22,028 bases of DNA from DASVEE01 sp036399695 (GCA_036399695.1 DASWMP010000205.1:1-22028); one strand, 5' to 3'; shown: positions 1-7,369, counted from the first letter of the stretch. Translations and numbers: made by a program. Notes: a model not told the origin generated them from the letters alone.

Positions 1-40
1 ATGCCAGCGGGCCCGCGGATGCCCGATATTCGGCGGAATC

Positions 41-169
41 TGAATGTGGGACAGACACTCCTGTCTGTCCGCGCGCGCAGGCGCCGGTTCATCGACGGCA
101 GAACCAAGGGAGTAGATCGAGGCGCACCGTTTTGAGACACCCTCCGTTCGCCACCGCACTCCGAGATTT
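41..169 (-). repeat. Terminal dispersed repeat, left copy
   Basis: Positions 41-146 are the reverse complement of 21923-22028 with one mismatch seen by eye. A further 22 nt (147-168) match 21861-21882 with one mismatch. Read on the minus strand, the repeat begins at the TAA stop of the zinc-ribbon gene and runs outward. It contains a 9-bp stem with a 4-nt loop at 49-70 (GGACAGACA / TGTCTGTCC). Positions 1-40 lie beyond the repeat and show nothing recognisable. No ORF is supported inside it. It is probably an interspersed REP- or MITE-like element that broke the assembly. Confidence 0.9.
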
Positions 170-1175
170 ACAGGCCGTTCGCGACCGGCTTCGTCAGCTT
201 GTCGTTGCCGTACCACTGCTTGTGGAACTGCAGGAGCGCTTCGTCCTCACTCGTCGGGGTGACGTTCTTCGTGGCCCCTTCCGGCTTGAAGAGGCGGGGG
301 AAGGAGTAGAGCACGTAGTCGAAGTTGCGCTTCGCGTACTCCTGGCCCAGCTTGCTGAACGAGGCGCCGTCGATCGAGAACTTGGTCATTCCCTGATACG
401 ACAGCTCGACGCGCTGGTAGCGCTTCTCCTTCACCTTTTCGGCGAATTCGAGGAAGGCTTTCTGCACGTCGATCGGGGTCTGCTTGACGCTCAGCTCGCG
501 CAGGTCGTACACGACCACACCGGGCACGACGTAGTACTGATAGTGCGCCGAGACTTCCATCCCGGCGAAGGCTGCGTTCTGCTTGAGGACGTCGTTGACC
601 GGCTCCTGCAGGAGGAAGAGGTTGGCCGAGTAGCCGACCAGGGCCGCGATGAGCGGCGTGCCGACGAAGACGAGCTTCTTGTTGCGCAGCGTCGGAATCG
701 GCAGCGAGACCCGCTCCATCCGGAATTGCTTCCGGAGCAGCTCGCCTAATTTCATCTTCCTTTTGGTACGGGGTGTCGACGGAGGCTCCACCGGAATCGC
801 GTAATAGATGATCGAGAGCAGCAGGCCGCCGGCGATGGAAAGCAGGCCGACGGGGCGGAAGATCAACAGCGCGCCGAGGCCGAAAAGATAGGCCACCCAG
901 CTCGCGTAGTTCACGCGGGAGCGGAGGCGGTGCGCCCGCTCGCGGTAAAAGTCTTCGTTGAGGATCTCGGAGCAGTGACGGCAACGGACGGCACCGGCGG
1001 GTACGTCTCCTCCGCAGAACTGGCACGGCTCGCCGGCGTCCGACGCCCGCCGCTTCTGGCTGGCGAAGTCGTCCGCGCGCCGCTTCGGCGGGGCCGTATT
1101 GAGGAGGAGCAGGCCGCAGGTCTCACATGCCGCCGACTCAGTTTCGTTCAGAGACTGGCATTCAGGGCATCGCAT
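168..1175 (-). CDS. Double zinc-ribbon membrane protein of unknown function
   Basis: The protein begins with two CxxC...CxxC zinc ribbons (numbered from an upstream ATG at 1205: Cys13/16/27/30 and Cys61/64/75/78). A basic linker follows, then two or three hydrophobic segments (about residues 100-137 and 178-199), and a C-terminal soluble domain of about 145 residues that I do not recognise. The start at 1175 (MRCPEC) is chosen because the zinc ribbon usually opens the protein, a GAG lies 6 nt upstream, and the likely -10 box (1207-1212) would place transcription start downstream of the ATG at 1205. The ATG at 1205, which adds 10 residues, remains possible. Zinc-ribbon/TM proteins of this build are usually annotated only as zinc-ribbon domain-containing. 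The C-terminal domain may face the periplasm. The function is unknown. The stop codon touches the terminal repeat. Confidence 0.85.
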   Translation of the reverse strand: MRCPECQSLNETESAACETCGLLLLNTAPPKRRADDFASQKRRASDAGEPCQFCGGDVPAGAVRCRHCSEILNEDFYRERAHRLRSRVNYASWVAYLFGLGALLIFRPVGLLSIAGGLLLSIIYYAIPVEPPSTPRTKRKMKLGELLRKQFRMERVSLPIPTLRNKKLVFVGTPLIAALVGYSANLFLLQEPVNDVLKQNAAFAGMEVSAHYQYYVVPGVVVYDLRELSVKQTPIDVQKAFLEFAEKVKEKRYQRVELSYQGMTKFSIDGASFSKLGQEYAKRNFDYVLYSFPRLFKPEGATKNVTPTSEDEALLQFHKQWYGNDKLTKPVANGL

Positions 1176-1206
1176 TGCGGTCTCGTACTGCAATCGGGTG
1201 GCCATA

Positions 1207-1212
1207 GTTATA
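1207..1212 (-). promoter_or_regulatory. Possible -10 box (TATAAC) for the zinc-ribbon gene
   Basis: TATAAC on the minus strand ends 1 nt before the ATG at 1205, too close for that ATG to be the first codon. It would instead give a leader of about 20-25 nt to the ATG at 1175. No convincing -35 is visible. Confidence 0.35.
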
Positions 1213-1229
1213 TTGAGTGGTCGGCTGAT

Positions 1230-1296
1230 GGTTTCTGGTTGTCGGTTTTGGTTTTTGGTGCCTGGTCTGCCTACCGAAAACTAACAACCAATAACC
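1230..1296. repeat. Inverted heptad-word array (GGTTnnn type)
   Basis: Left arm 1230-1270 reads as near-7-nt units: GGTTTCT, GGTTGTC, GGTTTT, GGTTTTT, GGTGCCT, GGTCTGC. Right arm 1269-1296, read on the minus strand, gives GGTTATT, GGTTGTT, AGTTTTC, GGTAGGC. The arms can pair imperfectly over about 22 bp. It fills the 150-nt gap between two minus-strand genes. The rest of that gap (1297-1354) shows only two copies of a GGCGTCAC-like word. Confidence 0.75.
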
Positions 1297-1354
1297 CGCG
1301 TGCCGAAGTCCGGCGTCACAAACGGGCCGCCGACCACCACGGCTTCGCCGGGCG

Positions 1355-2203
1355 TCACCGCCGCCTTCTGCCGAACCGTCTCTCTATGTTGAACCCCAGA
1401 TGCAACTCATTCGCGTCCAGCGGTGTTCCCTGGAACGTGCTGGTGAGAGGCTGATCGGTCAGCGTCGAGTTGCTGTTGGTCAGCAGAATCTCGAACCAGT
1501 GGCCGCCGACGTTCCGCTTGAGCCCGATGGCCCAGCCGAGGTCGGCTTTCATGTTGTCCGGCAGATCCTGGTTCGGCGGAATCAGCTCGGCCACGATGGC
1601 GAGCGGCGGCCGGATCATGATGGCGATGCCGATCGGCACGTTGAAGGCCCCGTCGAAGAGCGCCACCGACTCGTCCCCGGCTACGGCGCGGCCGGCGTTC
1701 GTCACGTACGTCGGGAGGATCGAGATCTCGGCCCGGCGGCCGAACTGGCGGGAGAGGATGGCTTGCGCGAAGACCGACGTGCGGTCGCCGAGGTTCTCCT
1801 CGGTGCGCAGGTCGAGCCCGCCGCGGAGGGCAATCGAGATCGGCATCGACGGCGCCTGGCGCAGCACGACGAACTTCGCCGCCGTCTCGATCGTGTCGTT
1901 CGTGTTGCTGCGGAGGATCGTCACCTGCAGGTCGCGCCGGATCGAGAACGACGCCCCGAACGTCACGTCCGCGCTGCTGTCGAGACCGAACAGCGAATGG
2001 AACCCGCCGTCGTCGACCGATTCGTTGAAGCGATGGGTGAACTTCACTTCCCACGTCCCCACGGAGGGGATCTGCGACGACGGCAGCGACAGCAGCGTGT
2101 CACCGAGCGGCAGCGGGGCGGTAGGGGTGTAGTCCTGCGCGTGCAGCGCCGCGGGCAGCGCGGCCATGCCCAGCGCCGCCATCACCAGTAATCGTCTAAT
2201 CAT
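1355..2203 (-). CDS. DUF5777-like outer-membrane beta-barrel protein
   Basis: This 282-residue protein has a Sec signal peptide (hydrophobic about residues 6-20, cleavage probably after HAQ). The rest is a series of alternating hydrophobic/polar strands, compatible with a beta-barrel. Motifs such as PSVGTWEVKFTHRF near the N-terminus, the central GLDLRTEENLGDRTSVFAQ region and a strand-rich C-terminus resemble the DUF5777 family as I know it. It ends in several Arg residues rather than the usual aromatic barrel terminus. The start overlaps the stop of the upstream CX4CH lipoprotein gene by 8 nt (ATGATTAG), so the two are translationally coupled. I infer a barrel that works with the haem lipoprotein at the outer membrane. 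The substrate is unknown. Confidence 0.75.
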   Translation of the reverse strand: MIRRLLVMAALGMAALPAALHAQDYTPTAPLPLGDTLLSLPSSQIPSVGTWEVKFTHRFNESVDDGGFHSLFGLDSSADVTFGASFSIRRDLQVTILRSNTNDTIETAAKFVVLRQAPSMPISIALRGGLDLRTEENLGDRTSVFAQAILSRQFGRRAEISILPTYVTNAGRAVAGDESVALFDGAFNVPIGIAIMIRPPLAIVAELIPPNQDLPDNMKADLGWAIGLKRNVGGHWFEILLTNSNSTLTDQPLTSTFQGTPLDANELHLGFNIERRFGRRRR

Positions 2204-2615
2204 TCGGCGCTCCTCGGCGGATCCAGTCGCGGACGAGCCTCGTGCGCGCTGCGTCGAGCTCCGGCAGCCCGAGCGGCATCCGCGCGCCCGTGATGCCGGC
2301 CCCGGTGATCTTGCGGTAGAGATAGGAGTTGGTCGGATCGCCCGGCGCGACGCGGGCCAGCCCCGGCGACTCCGCGCTCTGCACGTTGACCGTGCTGGCG
2401 TAAGCGCGTCCGGGCGTCAGCACCAGCGCCGACTGCTGGCCGACAGGATCGTGGCAGCCGGCGAGGGCGCAGGTTGGGGTGAACACTTCGTTCTGAACGC
2501 GGGTGAAGGTGGCGGTGGGGTCCACCGGTTCGCCGTCGCCCGGACCTGACGGCAGCTCGTTCAATTGACCGCAACCCCAGAGCAGCAGCGTCAGGGCAAG
2601 GATCGATTTACGCAT
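2196..2615 (-). CDS. Small lipoprotein with CX4CH haem-binding motif
   Basis: The 139-residue product has a short lipoprotein signal (LLLWGC, lipidated Cys15). It has one haem-attachment-like motif of expanded spacing, Cys49-ALAG-Cys54-His55, in place of the standard CxxCH. A Met (ARMP, about Met113) before a conserved-looking C-terminal helix (RDWIRRGAPN) is the likely sixth haem ligand. MP..LP(E/P)L..WI..GAPN endings are typical of cytochrome-like domains found in Planctomycetes and Acidobacteria. The gene is divergent from the HEAT gene. A TAACCT box (2625-2630) lies 9 nt upstream of the ATG with no Shine-Dalgarno. Covalent haem attachment is inferred, not shown. Confidence 0.8.
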   Translation of the reverse strand: MRKSILALTLLLWGCGQLNELPSGPGDGEPVDPTATFTRVQNEVFTPTCALAGCHDPVGQQSALVLTPGRAYASTVNVQSAESPGLARVAPGDPTNSYLYRKITGAGITGARMPLGLPELDAARTRLVRDWIRRGAPND

Positions 2616-2624
2616 GGGGCTGTC

Positions 2625-2630
2625 AGGTTA
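2625..2630 (-). promoter_or_regulatory. Likely -10 box (TAACCT), leaderless arrangement
   Basis: TAACCT lies 9 nt upstream of the lipoprotein ATG (2615) with no Shine-Dalgarno between. No clear -35. Confidence 0.45.
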
Positions 2631-2660
2631 ACACAGCGTTTTCATGCGCCCGGTTCCGTG

Positions 2661-2666
2661 TAGGAT
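2661..2666 (+). promoter_or_regulatory. Likely -10 box (TAGGAT), leaderless arrangement
   Basis: TAGGAT ends 8 nt before the GTG start at 2675. The same bases contain AGGA, so a weak Shine-Dalgarno reading is also possible. The spacing matches other genes in the window. Confidence 0.45.
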
Positions 2667-2674
2667 TGCGTACC

Positions 2675-3448
2675 GTGCAAACAATCGACGAGCTGTTCGC
2701 CGCCGCGACGGGCGAGCGGGACGACGACTCGCGCTGGGAGGCCATCGAGGAGCTGCAGCGGCGCGGATCGCGCGATGTGTTCGAACGTGCCGCATACCTC
2801 TGCCACCACGATTCGACGCGCGCCCGCATCACGGGCGCGGAAGTGCTGGCGCAACTCGGCGGCGACGCGCGCCCGTTCCGGAGCGAGGCCTGGCCGATCC
2901 TGCAGTCGATGCTCGCCGACGAAGACTCCACGGTGCTCGCCGGCGCCGTGCAGGCCCTCGGGCAGCAGGGTGATGAACGGGTCATCGAGAGCGCCACGCG
3001 CCTCACTACGCATGCGGAAGCGAACGTCCGCTGGGCCGTCGCCTCCGCGCTCGCCGAATGGGCCCACGATGAACGCGCCATGCGCATCCTCGTCAGCCTG
3101 ACCCGCGATGAAGACCCCGGCGTGCGCGACGCCGCGACGTTCGCCGTCGGTGCACTGTCCGAGCTCGACACCCCCGCCATCCGCTCGGCGCTCGTGGCCC
3201 GCCTCGATGACTGCGAGGCGAGCGTCGCCAGGGAAGCGCAGCTCGGCCTGGCCCGCCGTCACGACCGCCGCGTCATCCCCGCCGTTGTCCGCGCCATCGA
3301 AGCCAGCGAGAACGAGCTGGACGAGATCCTCGACGAGGTGGCGGTCCCGGAAATGCTCCCCGCGCTGATGGACGCGAAGCAGTCGATCGGCGACACCGCC
3401 GCCCTGCGGCAGTTGATCGAGCAGGCCCGGGCCCGCGAGGAGGATTAG
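2675..3448 (+). CDS. HEAT-repeat protein
   Basis: The protein is 257 residues, almost entirely alpha-helical, and built of tandem helical pairs typical of HEAT/PBS-lyase-like repeats. Segments such as VLAGAVQALGQQGDE, VRWAVASALAEW, VRDAATFAVGALS and VAREAQLGLARR mark successive repeats with conserved Ala and Asp/Arg positions. No enzymatic motif or signal peptide is visible, so it is probably a cytoplasmic scaffold or protein-binding module. The GTG at 2675 is preferred to an in-frame TTG at 2666 because the TTG overlaps the putative -10 box. It is divergent from the CX4CH lipoprotein gene with only 59 nt between them. The partner is unknown. Confidence 0.85.
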   Translation: MQTIDELFAAATGERDDDSRWEAIEELQRRGSRDVFERAAYLCHHDSTRARITGAEVLAQLGGDARPFRSEAWPILQSMLADEDSTVLAGAVQALGQQGDERVIESATRLTTHAEANVRWAVASALAEWAHDERAMRILVSLTRDEDPGVRDAATFAVGALSELDTPAIRSALVARLDDCEASVAREAQLGLARRHDRRVIPAVVRAIEASENELDEILDEVAVPEMLPALMDAKQSIGDTAALRQLIEQARAREED

Positions 3449-3506
3449 TGGATATCTCTTCCGCACAGCCTCGCCTCGGTCCCATCCTTGCTCTCTCCCG
3501 GCATGC

Positions 3507-3512
3507 GATAAT
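3507..3512 (+). promoter_or_regulatory. Possible -10 box (GATAAT) for the HD-GYP gene
   Basis: GATAAT lies about 85 nt upstream of the HD-GYP ATG and would give a leader of about 80 nt. No -35 with good spacing was found: TTGCTC at 3488-3493 is only 13 nt away. Confidence 0.3.
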
Positions 3513-3552
3513 GAGAACGGTTCCGCCCTTGCATGGAAGAACGCTATCTGGA

Positions 3553-3585
3553 CCTCGGTTGCACCCGGCGATCGACCAACCGAGG
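3553..3585 (+). promoter_or_regulatory. 5' leader hairpin before the HD-GYP start
   Basis: A perfect 9-bp stem (CCTCGGTTG 3553-3561 with CAACCGAGG 3577-3585) and 15-nt loop sits 12 nt upstream of the ATG at 3598. The right arm contains the only purine-rich GAGG near the start, so folding would hide it. This could be translational control or chance. Confidence 0.4.
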
Positions 3586-3597
3586 CAGACCTGAACG

Positions 3598-5532
3598 ATG
3601 CAAACCCTGACTCTTCTTCATTCGGAGGCGTTTCCTATCGCGCAATACAGCGACGCGCTGTTGCGTGAATCGATCGACCACCGAACGATGATGAATCTCG
3701 AGTCGCTGCTGACAAACGATCCCTCGTCGTCGCTGCGCGTCGCCCTCGTCGATCCTGCCATCACCAACGGCCGCCGCAGCCTGGCCCTCGATGCGCGCAC
3801 CGCCATCGTCGGCATCGGCCTGGCCGAGCAGCCTGCCTGGCTGAGTGACGATCACATCTACGTGCACCTCCCGGAACGCCCCTCGGCGGCCATGCTGCTG
3901 AGCGCGGTCAAGCGGGCGTATCAGTTCCTCTTCCAGAAGCTCCGCGCCGATCAGCTCGAAAAGCAGCTCAGCGAGCGTACCCGCGAGCTGCAGGAAGTGG
4001 CCGAGGTCGGTATCGCGCTGTCCACCGTGCGCGATCACTCGGTCCTGCTGACCATGATTCTCTCCAAGGCGCGCGAGCTCTCCCGCGCCGACGCCGGCTC
4101 GCTCTACCTCCTCGACGAGCAGGCAGGGCAGAAGCGGCTCCGCTGGAAGCTGGCGCAGAACGACTCCATCGACGTCGAGTCCTTCGAGGAAAAAGTCCTC
4201 CCGATTACCCGCAAGAGCCTGGCCGGCTACGTCGCCATGACGTCCGAGACGCTCGTCATCGACGACGCCTACAACCTGCCGGCCGATGCCGAGTACGAGA
4301 TCAACCGCACTTTCGACGAGAAGAACGGTTACCTGACCCGTTCGATGCTCGTCTTCCCGATGACCAACCACGCCGGCGACATCATCGGCGTGCTGCAGCT
4401 CATCAACCGTAAACGCGTCGGCGCCCCGGCCCGCCTCACGGCCGCCACCGTGCCGCACGAGATCATCCCGTTCGATCAGGACATCGTCGAGATCATGCGC
4501 TCGCTGGCCGGCCAGGCAGCGGTCGCGGTCGAGAACAACCTGCTGTACGAGTCGATTGAGCGTCTGTTCGAAGGCTTCGTCACGGCGGCCGTCACGGCCA
4601 TCGAGCAGCGAGACCCGACGACCTCCGGTCACTCCTTCCGCGTGGCCGACCTCACGGTCGAGCTGGCGCGCGTCATCGACCGCATCGACGAAGGACCGTT
4701 CCGCGACGTCCACTTCAGCACGGACCAGGTGCGCGAGGTGCGCTATGCGTCGCTGCTCCACGACTTCGGCAAAGTCGGCGTGCGCGAGCAGGTGCTCGTC
4801 AAAGAGAAGAAGCTCTACCCGTTGCAGCTCGAGGCCATCCGCGGCCGCTTCGACTTCGCCATGAAGGCGATCGAGAACGAGTGCAACAAGAAGAAGATCG
4901 ACTACCTCCTCGAGCACGGCCGCGACGGCTACGAAGAATTCGCCGCCCGCATCGACGCCGAAGCGGCCGAGGAAGTGACGCGGTTGCAGCGCGACTTCGC
5001 CTTCATCGCCACGTCGAACGAGCCGACCGTCCTGCCGGAAGGGGACTTCAACTACCTTCAGGCGCTGGCGAACCGCGACTACTACGACATCCGCGGCCAG
5101 CGCCGGCTGCTCCTCGATCCCGAAGAGGCGCGCATCCTCTCGATCCGCAAGGGCAACCTCGACGCCGCCGAACGGCTCGAGATCGAGAGCCACGTCACCC
5201 ACACCTTCAACTTCCTGCTGAAGATCCCCTGGACGAAGGACCTCTCGTCCGTCGCCGACATCGCCTACAAGCACCACGAAAAGCTCAACGGCCGCGGCTA
5301 TCCCCGCCGTCTGCCCGCCGAGGAGATCCCGCTCCAGTCGCGGATGATGACCATCTCCGACATCTACGACGCCCTCACAGCCAGCGACCGCCCGTACAAA
5401 CGCGCCGTCCCGACCGAGCGCGCCCTCGACATCCTGAACATGGAAGTCAAGGAAGGCTTCCTCGATCAGAACCTGGTGTCGACGTTCATCGAGGCCAAGG
5501 TGTTCGAGCGGGCCGGGGTGCTGCGGACCTGA
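3598..5532 (+). CDS. Pseudoreceiver-GAF-HD-GYP signalling protein (putative c-di-GMP phosphodiesterase)
   Basis: The 644-residue protein has a receiver-like N-terminus (about 1-115) and a coiled-coil linker (about 118-140). A GAF domain follows (about 135-315; GSLYLLDE, LVFPM, GVLQLINRK), then a C-terminal HD-GYP domain. Visible catalytic features are QRDPTTSGHSFRV (about 337-349), HDFGK with His388/Asp389, His532, the GYP loop HHEKLNGRGYP (559-569) and SDIYDALTASDRPYK. HD-GYP enzymes hydrolyse cyclic di-GMP. Two oddities: Asn replaces the usual Asp in the (H)HExxDGxGYP loop, and about 115 extra residues separate His388 from His532, where classic domains have about 30. No signal peptide or TM, so it is cytoplasmic. 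The GAF domain suggests a small ligand or redox input. Activity is inferred. Confidence 0.93.
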   Translation: MQTLTLLHSEAFPIAQYSDALLRESIDHRTMMNLESLLTNDPSSSLRVALVDPAITNGRRSLALDARTAIVGIGLAEQPAWLSDDHIYVHLPERPSAAMLLSAVKRAYQFLFQKLRADQLEKQLSERTRELQEVAEVGIALSTVRDHSVLLTMILSKARELSRADAGSLYLLDEQAGQKRLRWKLAQNDSIDVESFEEKVLPITRKSLAGYVAMTSETLVIDDAYNLPADAEYEINRTFDEKNGYLTRSMLVFPMTNHAGDIIGVLQLINRKRVGAPARLTAATVPHEIIPFDQDIVEIMRSLAGQAAVAVENNLLYESIERLFEGFVTAAVTAIEQRDPTTSGHSFRVADLTVELARVIDRIDEGPFRDVHFSTDQVREVRYASLLHDFGKVGVREQVLVKEKKLYPLQLEAIRGRFDFAMKAIENECNKKKIDYLLEHGRDGYEEFAARIDAEAAEEVTRLQRDFAFIATSNEPTVLPEGDFNYLQALANRDYYDIRGQRRLLLDPEEARILSIRKGNLDAAERLEIESHVTHTFNFLLKIPWTKDLSSVADIAYKHHEKLNGRGYPRRLPAEEIPLQSRMMTISDIYDALTASDRPYKRAVPTERALDILNMEVKEGFLDQNLVSTFIEAKVFERAGVLRT

Positions 5533-5567
5533 GTTAGTTCGCGGTTGGCGGTTGGCCGTCGGCAGGG
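5533..5567 (+). repeat. Single-arm heptad-word array (GCGGTTG type)
   Basis: Directly after the HD-GYP stop codon come the units GCGGTTG (5541-5547), GCGGTTG (5548-5554), GCCGTCG and GCAGGGG at exact 7-nt spacing, preceded by GTTAGTTC. No inverted partner is seen. It ends just before the putative promoter of the next gene. Confidence 0.55.
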
Positions 5568-5573
5568 GAGAAT
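5568..5573 (+). promoter_or_regulatory. Weak -10-like box (GAGAAT)
   Basis: GAGAAT ends 9 nt before the hydrolase ATG (5583), matching the spacing of other leaderless candidates here, but it lacks the leading T. Confidence 0.25.
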
Positions 5574-5582
5574 GGTCGCAAC

Positions 5583-6479
5583 ATGCGCCGACTCGTCTTC
5601 GTCCTGCTGTTCGTCCTCGCGTTTCCGCTTCTCGGTGCCGAGCGCACATTCAAGGCGTCGGATGGCACCACGCTCCACTACACGATCAGCGGGAAAGGGG
5701 AGACGATCGTCTTCCTCAGCGGCGGTCCGGGGTTCTCGGGTGATTACCTCCAGCCCGTCGCCGACCGGTTTTCGTCAAAGTACACGACCGTGGTTCTCGA
5801 CCAGCGCGGCACCGGCAAGTCGAAGCTCGCCACTTACGACGCCACCACCCTCACGACCGCCCTCGAAGTCGCCGATCTGGAGATGCTGCGCAAGGAGCTG
5901 AAGCTCGAAAAGCTGACACTCGCCGGCCACTCCTGGGGCGGCATCCTCTCGATGCTCTACGCCTCGGCGCATCCCGACCGCGTCCGCGCCCTCATGCTCA
6001 TCTCCTCCGGCGGCCCGACCCTCACGTTCGTCGACCCGTCCAACAAGAACCTCGCTGCCCGCACGACGGAAGAGGACAAGGCGAAGGTGCTGGAGTGGAC
6101 ATTCAAAGCCGCCGAGCAGCCAAAGAAAGCCATGCTCGAGATCACACGCGCGCGCACGCCGTCCTACTTTGCCGACCGCGCCAAAGCGAAGCACCTGATG
6201 GATTCGCTGACCGAGGACTCCTTCGAGCTCCGCGTCTTCCAGCCCCTCATGAACGACCTCACGAAAACCGGCTACGACCTCCGCGAGCCGTTGAAAAAGC
6301 TGCAAGCCCCGGTCCTCATCCTCCACGGCCGCCAGGACCCCATCGTCACCGTCGACGACGTGAAAGCCGCGATCCCCTCAGCCAAAGTAGTCTGGCTCGA
6401 AAACGCCGGCCACTTCCCCTGGGAAGAACAGCCGGATGCGTTCTTCAAAGCAATGGAGTCGTTTCTGGGGACGCGGTAG
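5583..6479 (+). CDS. Secreted alpha/beta hydrolase, proline iminopeptidase-like (S33)
   Basis: The 298-residue protein starts with a signal peptide (about residues 3-18, LLFVLAFPLLGAE). It then shows the alpha/beta-hydrolase signature in order: GGPGFSG (oxyanion region, HGGPG-like), DQRGTGKS, the nucleophile elbow GHSWGG (Ser117), the acid in GRQDP (Asp252) and the His in AGHFPW (His277). GGPG plus DQRGxGxS is characteristic of proline iminopeptidases and related S33 peptidases, which release N-terminal residues (often Pro) from peptides. The length fits the family. The signal peptide makes it periplasmic or secreted, unlike the classic cytoplasmic Pip. Exact substrate is not predictable. It is convergent with the methyltransferase gene, 18 nt between stops. 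Confidence 0.88.
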   Translation: MRRLVFVLLFVLAFPLLGAERTFKASDGTTLHYTISGKGETIVFLSGGPGFSGDYLQPVADRFSSKYTTVVLDQRGTGKSKLATYDATTLTTALEVADLEMLRKELKLEKLTLAGHSWGGILSMLYASAHPDRVRALMLISSGGPTLTFVDPSNKNLAARTTEEDKAKVLEWTFKAAEQPKKAMLEITRARTPSYFADRAKAKHLMDSLTEDSFELRVFQPLMNDLTKTGYDLREPLKKLQAPVLILHGRQDPIVTVDDVKAAIPSAKVVWLENAGHFPWEEQPDAFFKAMESFLGTR

Positions 6480-6497
6480 GGGTGGTCCTGAAACCCA

Positions 6498-7325
6498 TCA
6501 ACGCCGCAGCAGGCGGCGCGCGACACGACGCGCGAGGACTCTCCACGGCGAGGGTTCCTGTCGTGGGTGCATGGCGTCGAAGTGTTTGAAAGTGCGCTCG
6601 TCGCGAGCGGCGAGGATCTGTATCCGATCGGCGCCCGGTGCTTCCTTTATCCGGAAATGGACGCGCGTGTGAGGAAACCCACACCAGTGCAGCATCGCCT
6701 CCACGACCGCGGCGCTCGTCGGCCACCACGCCAGCCGGTCCACCCCCGACAGGAGCATCGACTCGCTCTCCAGGTTCAGCGTCAGCCCGTCGCCGCGCCC
6801 GCGCGCGTCGGTGGCGGTGCTGACGACCAGCAGTTCCCGGGTGTGATCGGCGGCGATCCGCAGTCCTGCCACCGGATCAGGCAGGTGATACAAAATTCCG
6901 AAAAAGAACGTGACGTCGAACTGTGGCAGTTTCAATTCCCTGAGCTCGTGAAGGTTGCATTGCGCAAACTGCACGTTCCCCGGCCGATGCCGCGCCACGA
7001 ACCGCGCCTGCTCGATCCAGTGCTCACGCACGTCGAATCCGAAGCAATTCCCGGCGCCGTGACGGGTCGCCTCGAACAGGTAACCGCCGGCGTTGCACGC
7101 GCAGTCGAGCACGGACCGGCCCGCGAAACCGTTCGGTAGCACGTCGCGAATCAGCAGGTCGACCGCCTTCTGCGGCGAGCCCACCTTGTTCCCGACCCCG
7201 AGGGGGTCTGGTCCGGAGCCGGCACGCTTGCGCTGGTCACCGGTACTAACGCCCGGCGCGACCTCGATATCCTGATGCCAGGGCCCAAGGCGGAGAACTT
7301 CAGCGCGTAGCTCGTCGGCGGTCAT
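6498..7325 (-). CDS. CmoB-like class I SAM methyltransferase (DUF1698-type)
   Basis: The 275-residue protein has the GPWHQDIE motif near the N-terminus (about 14-21), seen in CmoB-related methyltransferases. A Rossmann SAM site follows: VLDCACNAGG (72-81), the acidic residue in GFD (98), NLHEL (124-128) and GILYHLPDP (143-151). CmoB transfers a carboxymethyl group to tRNA U34 from carboxy-SAM. DUF1698-like relatives act on other substrates, and no CmoA partner is present here, so I call only the fold. The C-terminus is Arg-rich (RRVARRLLRR), which could contact nucleic acid or lipid. The ATG at 7325 is preceded at 8 nt by CATAAT with no Shine-Dalgarno. The gene is divergent from the YiiX-like gene. 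Confidence 0.82.
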   Translation of the reverse strand: MTADELRAEVLRLGPWHQDIEVAPGVSTGDQRKRAGSGPDPLGVGNKVGSPQKAVDLLIRDVLPNGFAGRSVLDCACNAGGYLFEATRHGAGNCFGFDVREHWIEQARFVARHRPGNVQFAQCNLHELRELKLPQFDVTFFFGILYHLPDPVAGLRIAADHTRELLVVSTATDARGRGDGLTLNLESESMLLSGVDRLAWWPTSAAVVEAMLHWCGFPHTRVHFRIKEAPGADRIQILAARDERTFKHFDAMHPRQEPSPWRVLARRVARRLLRR

Positions 7326-7333
7326 GCGAGGTG

Positions 7334-7339
7334 ATTATG
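7334..7339 (-). promoter_or_regulatory. Likely -10 box (CATAAT), methyltransferase
   Basis: CATAAT on the minus strand ends 8 nt before the ATG at 7325. The opposite-strand -10 box of the YiiX-like gene lies 17 nt away, so the two promoters overlap. Confidence 0.5.
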
Positions 7340-7356
7340 CATGATCGCGACTGCGG

Positions 7357-7362
7357 TAGATT
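7357..7362 (+). promoter_or_regulatory. Likely -10 box (TAGATT), YiiX-like gene
   Basis: TAGATT ends 7 nt before the ATG at 7370, with no Shine-Dalgarno. Confidence 0.5.
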
Positions 7363-7369
7363 TGCAACC

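Noticed and set aside
3488..3512. TTGCTC/GATAAT as a full sigma-70 promoter
   Set aside because: The 13-nt spacer is too short. Only the -10-like box is kept, at low confidence.
3544..5649. A 701-codon open frame on the minus strand, antisense to the HD-GYP gene
   Set aside because: It lies fully opposite a gene with clear domains, has no recognisable motif, and long antisense frames are expected in GC-rich genes with strong codon bias.
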